Positions 5,466 to 8,723 of a stretch of 8,723 nucleotides of DNA are shown here, piece after piece; positions within the stretch are counted from its first letter, which is position 1, and each line of letters begins with the position of its first letter. The notes under the pieces were generated by a model. It worked only from the letters and a program-made list of their open reading frames with translations, was not told the DNA's origin and ran no database searches. Made by a program: the position numbers and the translations under genes. Source of the DNA: SIG607 sp045590395 (lineage in GTDB: Bacteria > Bacillota > Clostridia > Oscillospirales > Acutalibacteraceae); NCBI GenBank assembly GCA_045590395.1, contig JAZNQX010000141.1:1-8723 (forward strand), given 5' to 3'.

Positions 5466-5774
5466 TTATTCTTCAAGCATTTTTAATATGCTGTCCTTAG
5501 GCATAGCGCCAACAGCCTGATTTATTATCCTGCCGTTTTTCATAACAACAAGCATTGGTATGCTCATTACCGAAAAGGCAGCGGCAAGTTCACTTTCCTT
5601 GTCTACATTTATTTTTCCTACAAGAACACCTGCGTTTTCCTCTGCTATTTCATCAACAATGGGGGAGACCATCTGACAGGGGCCACACCAGTCTGCATAA
5701 AAATCAAGCAAAACGGTTTTATTGCTGTTCTTAATTTCTTCAAAATTATCTTTATTTACACTAATTACCGACAT
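5466..5774 (-). CDS. trxA: Thioredoxin
   Basis: This 102-residue protein is a single thioredoxin fold without signal peptide, so it is a cytoplasmic disulfide reductant. The active site is DFYADWCGPC (24-33, Cys30 and Cys33). The cis-proline loop is MSIPM (70-74, Pro73); the residue after Pro73 is Met instead of the common Thr. A KNG turn follows (78-80). Length is close to the usual ~105. The start ATG (complement of 5772-5774) follows AAAGGAAG (complement of 5783-5790) with an 8-base spacer. It stands alone on the minus strand with its own promoter and shares its terminator with the convergent oxidoreductase. No thioredoxin reductase is adjacent. It could be one of several thioredoxins in the genome, so the symbol is a family label. 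Confidence 0.92.
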   Translation of the reverse strand: MSVISVNKDNFEEIKNSNKTVLLDFYADWCGPCQMVSPIVDEIAEENAGVLVGKINVDKESELAAAFSVMSIPMLVVMKNGRIINQAVGAMPKDSILKMLEE

Positions 5775-5807
5775 AGTAGTTGCTTCCTTTCGTTATTTTA
5801 TGCCTTT

Positions 5808-5836
5808 ATTATACCACCAAACAGCTTTGTTTTCTA
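5808..5836 (-). promoter_or_regulatory. Extended -10 promoter of the thioredoxin gene
   Basis: On the minus strand a perfect TATAAT (complement of 5808-5813) is preceded by TGG, giving an extended -10. TAGAAA (complement of 5831-5836), four of six matches to the -35 consensus, lies 17 bases upstream. The predicted start near 5801 gives a leader of about 27 bases containing the ribosome binding site. Confidence 0.65.
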
Positions 5837-5875
5837 TGTTTTTTATAAAATTTGTGAGAAAAGCCATCCTTTTTC

Positions 5876-5904
5876 TTGACGGCAAAAAAATAGTGCTATA
5901 TAAT
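5876..5904 (+). promoter_or_regulatory. Sigma-A promoter of the aminotransferase-pheA-aroB operon
   Basis: TTGACG (5876-5881) and a perfect TATAAT (5899-5904) are separated by exactly 17 bases, a near-consensus housekeeping promoter. The predicted start is near 5911, leaving a leader of about 38 bases. That is too short for a T-box or a leader-peptide attenuator, so any amino acid control would have to be by a DNA-binding repressor or by enzyme feedback. The promoter is divergent from that of thioredoxin, with about 40 bases between the two -35 boxes. Confidence 0.8.
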
Positions 5905-5948
5905 ATAATAGATTAAATATTATTTAGAGTTTAAAGTAGGCGAATAAA

Positions 5949-7133
5949 ATGTTAAATGAAAAGATGTTAAAGCTTGGTACAGAAAGCTCTGCAATAAGAC
6001 AGTTGTTTGAGTACGGAAAACAGAGAAAAGCAGAAATCGGCGCCGATAAGGTTTACGATTTCAGTCTGGGTAACCCCAGTGTACCTGCACCCGACTGTGT
6101 AAATGATACAATTAAAAGACTTATTGATACCGAGGACAGTGTAATGCTTCACGGTTATACCTCAGCCCCCGGTGATATGGGTGTCAGAGAAAAAATTGCC
6201 GCTTATATTAAAGAAACCTCAGGTGTTAACGCCTCAGCCTCAAATATTTATATGACCTGCGGTGCGGCGGCTTCTCTTACTGTGTCATTGACCGCTATTG
6301 CTAATGAGGGTGATGAGGTTATTTTACTTGCACCCTTTTTCCCCGAGTACAGAGTTTTTGCTGAGAGGGCAGGGCTTAAGTGCGTAGTTGTTCCTTGCCG
6401 TGAGCCTGATTTTCAGATAGATATTAAAGCTTTAGAAAAGGCAATAAACAAAAACACCAAGGCTATAATAATAAATTCTCCTAATAATCCTACCGGTGTT
6501 GTTTTTAGTGAGGAAACCATAATAGAGCTGACTTCACTTTTGAATAAGAAACAAGAGGAATTTGGAAAAGAGATATTCCTTATTTCTGATGAGCCATACA
6601 GAGAGCTTGTATACGGTGATGTTTTTGTACCGTACCCTGCAAAATACTATGATAATACTATAGTTTGCTATTCATTCAGTAAATCACTATCTCTACCCGG
6701 CGAGCGCATAGGCTATATATTTGTATCACCTTTATGTAAAGACAGCGTTCTAACTTTTGCTGCTATTTGTGGCGCAGGCAGAGCCCTTGGATTTGTTTGT
6801 GCACCCTCTATGCTTCAAAGGGTTGTGGCAGAAAATCTGGGTAAAACTGCAGATGTCAGCATATACAACAAAAACCGCGAACTTCTTTATAACACTCTTA
6901 CACAGTACGGCTACACTGCCGTAAAGCCTGACGGAGCCTTTTATCTCTTTATAAAGGCGCTGGAGCCTGACGCCGCCGCTTTTGCCGAAAGGGCTAAAAA
7001 GCACGAGCTCCTTTTGGTACCCAGTGACTCGTTTGGTATGGGCGGTTATGTAAGAATTTCTTACTGTGTTTCAACAGAGCAGATTGAAAATTCACTCCCT
7101 GCATTTAAAAGATTATATGAGGAGTATAAATAA
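5949..7133 (+). CDS. Class I pyridoxal phosphate-dependent aminotransferase (possible aromatic or aspartate type)
   Basis: The protein has 394 residues, normal for fold-type I aminotransferases. Landmarks in order: GNPSVPAPD (41-49), SPNNPTG (177-183, cofactor Asn180), SDEPYREL (213-220, Asp214 pairing with the pyridine nitrogen, Tyr217), SFSKSLSLPGERIG (242-255, Lys245 as the Schiff-base lysine, Arg253 for phosphate) and VRIS (368-371, Arg369 as the likely substrate carboxylate ligand). Substrate specificity is not readable, but its place as first gene before pheA and aroB suggests transamination of phenylpyruvate or another aromatic keto acid. Aspartate aminotransferase is the alternative. 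The ATG at 5949 follows AGTAGG with an 8-base gap; the next in-frame ATG (5964) has no good site. The stop overlaps the pheA start by one base (TAATG), indicating translational coupling. Confidence 0.9.
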   Translation: MLNEKMLKLGTESSAIRQLFEYGKQRKAEIGADKVYDFSLGNPSVPAPDCVNDTIKRLIDTEDSVMLHGYTSAPGDMGVREKIAAYIKETSGVNASASNIYMTCGAAASLTVSLTAIANEGDEVILLAPFFPEYRVFAERAGLKCVVVPCREPDFQIDIKALEKAINKNTKAIIINSPNNPTGVVFSEETIIELTSLLNKKQEEFGKEIFLISDEPYRELVYGDVFVPYPAKYYDNTIVCYSFSKSLSLPGERIGYIFVSPLCKDSVLTFAAICGAGRALGFVCAPSMLQRVVAENLGKTADVSIYNKNRELLYNTLTQYGYTAVKPDGAFYLFIKALEPDAAAFAERAKKHELLLVPSDSFGMGGYVRISYCVSTEQIENSLPAFKRLYEEYK

Positions 7134-8221
7134 TGGATAAATTAAGCAAAGCCAGAGAAGAAATAAACAAAGTAGATAAAGAAATGGCAAAGCTTTTCTG
7201 TCAGCGTATGGAAGCTGTAAAGGTTGTTGCCGAATATAAAAAGGAACGCGGCCTTCCCATACTTGATAAGGAAAGGGAAGAGGCTGTTATAGAAAAAAAC
7301 AGCAGTCTTGTTTTAAGTGAGGAGCTTCGCTCTTATTACATAAATTTTCTGCGCTATAATATGGAGCTTTCCCGTAATTTTCAGGGAAAACTTAACGACG
7401 GCTTAAAGGTTGCCTTTGCAGGTGTTAAGGGCGCGTTTGCCTATGTTTCGGCTAAAAAGATTTTTAAAGACTGTATAGCCGTTCCTTTTGAAAGCTTTAA
7501 GGACGCTTATGACGCCGCCGTTAAAGGTGATGTAGACTGTGTGCTTTTACCACTGGAGAACAGCTATAATGGTGATGTAGGTCAGGTTATGGACCTTGCA
7601 TTCTTTGGCTCACTCTATATTAACGGCGTATATGACGTTTCAATATCACAGCATTTACTTGCTAAAAAAGGTACAAAACTTTCCGATATTAAAGAGGTTA
7701 TGAGTCATTCACAGGCTCTGGGTCAGTGCGCAGGATATATTAAAAAGCATTCTTTTATTACAAGAGAGGCATCCAATACCGCCGTTGCGGCAGAGTATGT
7801 GGCAAACTGTGACAGAAGCGACCTTGCGGCAATAGGCAGTGAGGAAGCCGCAAAAATTTACGGTCTTGAGGTTATTGAAAATTCTATAAATGACAGTAAC
7901 AATAATACTACCCGTTTTGCTGTATTTTCCAGAGTTAAAAGGGATAACACCGTAAATGATAAGCAGTTTATTATGCTTTTTACCGTTAAGAATGAAAGTG
8001 GTTCTCTTTGTAAGGCTCTGTCGGTTATCGGGGAGAACGGTTTTAACCTGAAGGCACTTAAAAGCCGTCCTACAAAAGAGCTTATCTGGGACTATTACTT
8101 CTACGCCGAGGGTGAGGGTAATGTTAACACTCCCGAGGGCGAAAAGATGCTTTCGGAACTTAAAAATGTTTGTAATAATGTGAAAATTGTAGGCAGCTTT
8201 GAACATGATATAGCACTATAG
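7133..8221 (+). CDS. pheA: Bifunctional chorismate mutase / prephenate dehydratase (P-protein)
   Basis: PheA converts chorismate to prephenate and then to phenylpyruvate. The 362 residues hold three domains. An AroQ chorismate mutase spans about 1-85, with Arg8, Arg25, Lys36, Asp45 and Glu49 matching the E. coli active-site residues. Prephenate dehydratase spans about 91-270: GVKGAFAYVSA (97-107), LPLENSYNG (139-147), SHSQALGQC (191-199) and NTTRF (258-262), the TRF signature. An ACT domain spans about 278-360. There the phenylalanine-binding motifs known as GALV and ESRP in E. coli read GSLC (290-293) and KSRP (310-313). Length is close to the E. coli enzyme (386). The gene overlaps the aminotransferase by one base, with GAGGAG at 7119-7124 as ribosome binding site, and its stop is embedded in the ribosome binding site of aroB. 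ATA makes up 9 of 20 Ile codons, ordinary for the flanking genes. Confidence 0.95.
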   Translation: MDKLSKAREEINKVDKEMAKLFCQRMEAVKVVAEYKKERGLPILDKEREEAVIEKNSSLVLSEELRSYYINFLRYNMELSRNFQGKLNDGLKVAFAGVKGAFAYVSAKKIFKDCIAVPFESFKDAYDAAVKGDVDCVLLPLENSYNGDVGQVMDLAFFGSLYINGVYDVSISQHLLAKKGTKLSDIKEVMSHSQALGQCAGYIKKHSFITREASNTAVAAEYVANCDRSDLAAIGSEEAAKIYGLEVIENSINDSNNNTTRFAVFSRVKRDNTVNDKQFIMLFTVKNESGSLCKALSVIGENGFNLKALKSRPTKELIWDYYFYAEGEGNVNTPEGEKMLSELKNVCNNVKIVGSFEHDIAL

Positions 8222-8237
8222 AGGTGAAGTTTTATTT

Positions 8238-8723
8238 ATGATAATTCCTGTTAATGTATCAGGCGGAAGCTATGATATCGTTATAGAAAAGGGAGCGCTA
8301 AGCCGAGTTGGTGAGCTTTTAAAGCTTGACAGAAAGGTGCTTATTGTTACCGATGACAATATACCGGCTGAGTATACCGAGGCTGTTGCAGGGTTTTGTA
8401 AGCACCCTGTTATTTGTGTGTTGCCAAACGGTGAGAAAACCAAAAATTTTGACAGCTATAAATTGCTACTAGAAAAAATGGTTGACGAGGGCTTTACAAG
8501 AAGCGACTGTGTTGTAGCGGTTGGCGGCGGCGTAATCGGAGACCTTGCAGGCTTTGTTGCGGCAAGCTTTATGCGAGGGGTAGATTTTTATAATATCCCG
8601 ACAACCGTTCTTTCTCAGGTGGATTCTTCAATAGGCGGCAAGGTGGCAATAGATTTTCACGGCTATAAAAACATAGTCGGCGCTTTTTATCAGCCTAAAA
8701 AGGTTATTATTGACTCTAATGTG
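8238..8723 (+). CDS. aroB: 3-dehydroquinate synthase, N-terminal part (cut by window end)
   Basis: AroB makes 3-dehydroquinate from DAHP, the second step of the shikimate pathway, using NAD and a divalent metal in the cytoplasm. The visible 162 residues include the diagnostic VGGGVIGDLAGFVA (95-108, NAD binding), IPTTVLSQVDSSIGGKVAI (120-138) and YKNIVGAFYQP (143-153). PNGEKTK (63-69) matches the usual GEK motif. The full protein is normally about 350 residues, so somewhat under half is present and most metal ligands lie beyond the window. The ATG at 8238 follows GAGGTGA (8221-8227), whose first base is the last base of the pheA stop. The 16-base gap and lack of terminator place it in the aminotransferase-pheA operon. 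Confidence 0.95.
   Translation, partial: MIIPVNVSGGSYDIVIEKGALSRVGELLKLDRKVLIVTDDNIPAEYTEAVAGFCKHPVICVLPNGEKTKNFDSYKLLLEKMVDEGFTRSDCVVAVGGGVIGDLAGFVAASFMRGVDFYNIPTTVLSQVDSSIGGKVAIDFHGYKNIVGAFYQPKKVIIDSNV

Noticed and set aside
5722..5916. 64-codon + strand open frame spanning the thioredoxin start and the divergent promoters
   Set aside because: It covers both promoters and the antisense of trxA, with no ribosome binding site or recognisable product.
5900..5923. ATAATAT / ATATTAT inverted repeat overlapping the -10 box of the aminotransferase operon
   Set aside because: The arms are pure A/T in a very AT-rich stretch and overlap the TATAAT element itself, so chance and promoter composition explain it.
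5905..5948. Possible T-box or leader-peptide attenuator before the aromatic operon
   Set aside because: The predicted leader is only about 38 bases, with no GC-rich hairpin, no T-run terminator and no Phe/Tyr-rich short frame.
7709..8206. 165-codon open frame on the minus strand inside pheA
   Set aside because: Antisense to the conserved dehydratase and ACT domains; the translation looks like a composition artefact.

Overview
The window looks like a chromosomal segment of a low-to-moderate GC Gram-positive anaerobe of the class Clostridia, probably an Oscillospirales/Ruminococcaceae-type gut bacterium. This rests on strong AGGAGG-like ribosome binding sites, a TTG start, sigma-A promoters with 17-base spacers, the M23-M50-radical SAM-DUF2344 gene order, and a bifunctional chorismate mutase/prephenate dehydratase. 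The species cannot be named from the sequence. There are nine protein genes, two of them cut by the window edges. No RNA gene, insertion sequence, CRISPR array or phage gene was seen.

Region 1 (1-3265, + strand): the tail of an M23 (LytM) peptidase, an M50 membrane metalloprotease (compare SpoIVFA/SpoIVFB), a TIGR03960-type radical SAM protein with a B12-binding-like N-terminus, and its DUF2344/TIGR03936 partner, which starts at a TTG inside the radical SAM gene. A 14-bp-stem terminator follows. In many Clostridia this block continues into ribonuclease G and ribosomal proteins L21/L27; here it stops.

Region 2 (3266-5465, + strand): a two-gene unit with its own extended -10 promoter and a perfect 9-bp inverted repeat at the predicted transcription start. 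It encodes an AP-endonuclease-2/xylose-isomerase-like TIM-barrel protein and a Gfo/Idh/MocA NAD(P)-dependent oxidoreductase. Codon use is clearly different from the neighbours (ATA is 5 of 60 Ile codons, against 9 of 20 in pheA), suggesting high expression. The substrate is unknown; oxidation of a sugar or glycoside followed by isomerisation or cleavage is the reasonable inference. This pair is the most interesting part of the window.

Region 3 (5435-5836, - strand): a small thioredoxin, convergent with the oxidoreductase and sharing a bidirectional terminator with it. Its promoter lies back to back with that of region 4.

Region 4 (5876-8723, + strand): an aromatic amino acid operon with a consensus-like promoter: a class I PLP aminotransferase, pheA (chorismate mutase-prephenate dehydratase-ACT) and aroB (3-dehydroquinate synthase, cut by the window end). 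The first two genes overlap by one base and the third follows after 16 bases. AroB acts early in the shikimate pathway, PheA turns chorismate into phenylpyruvate, and the aminotransferase could complete phenylalanine.
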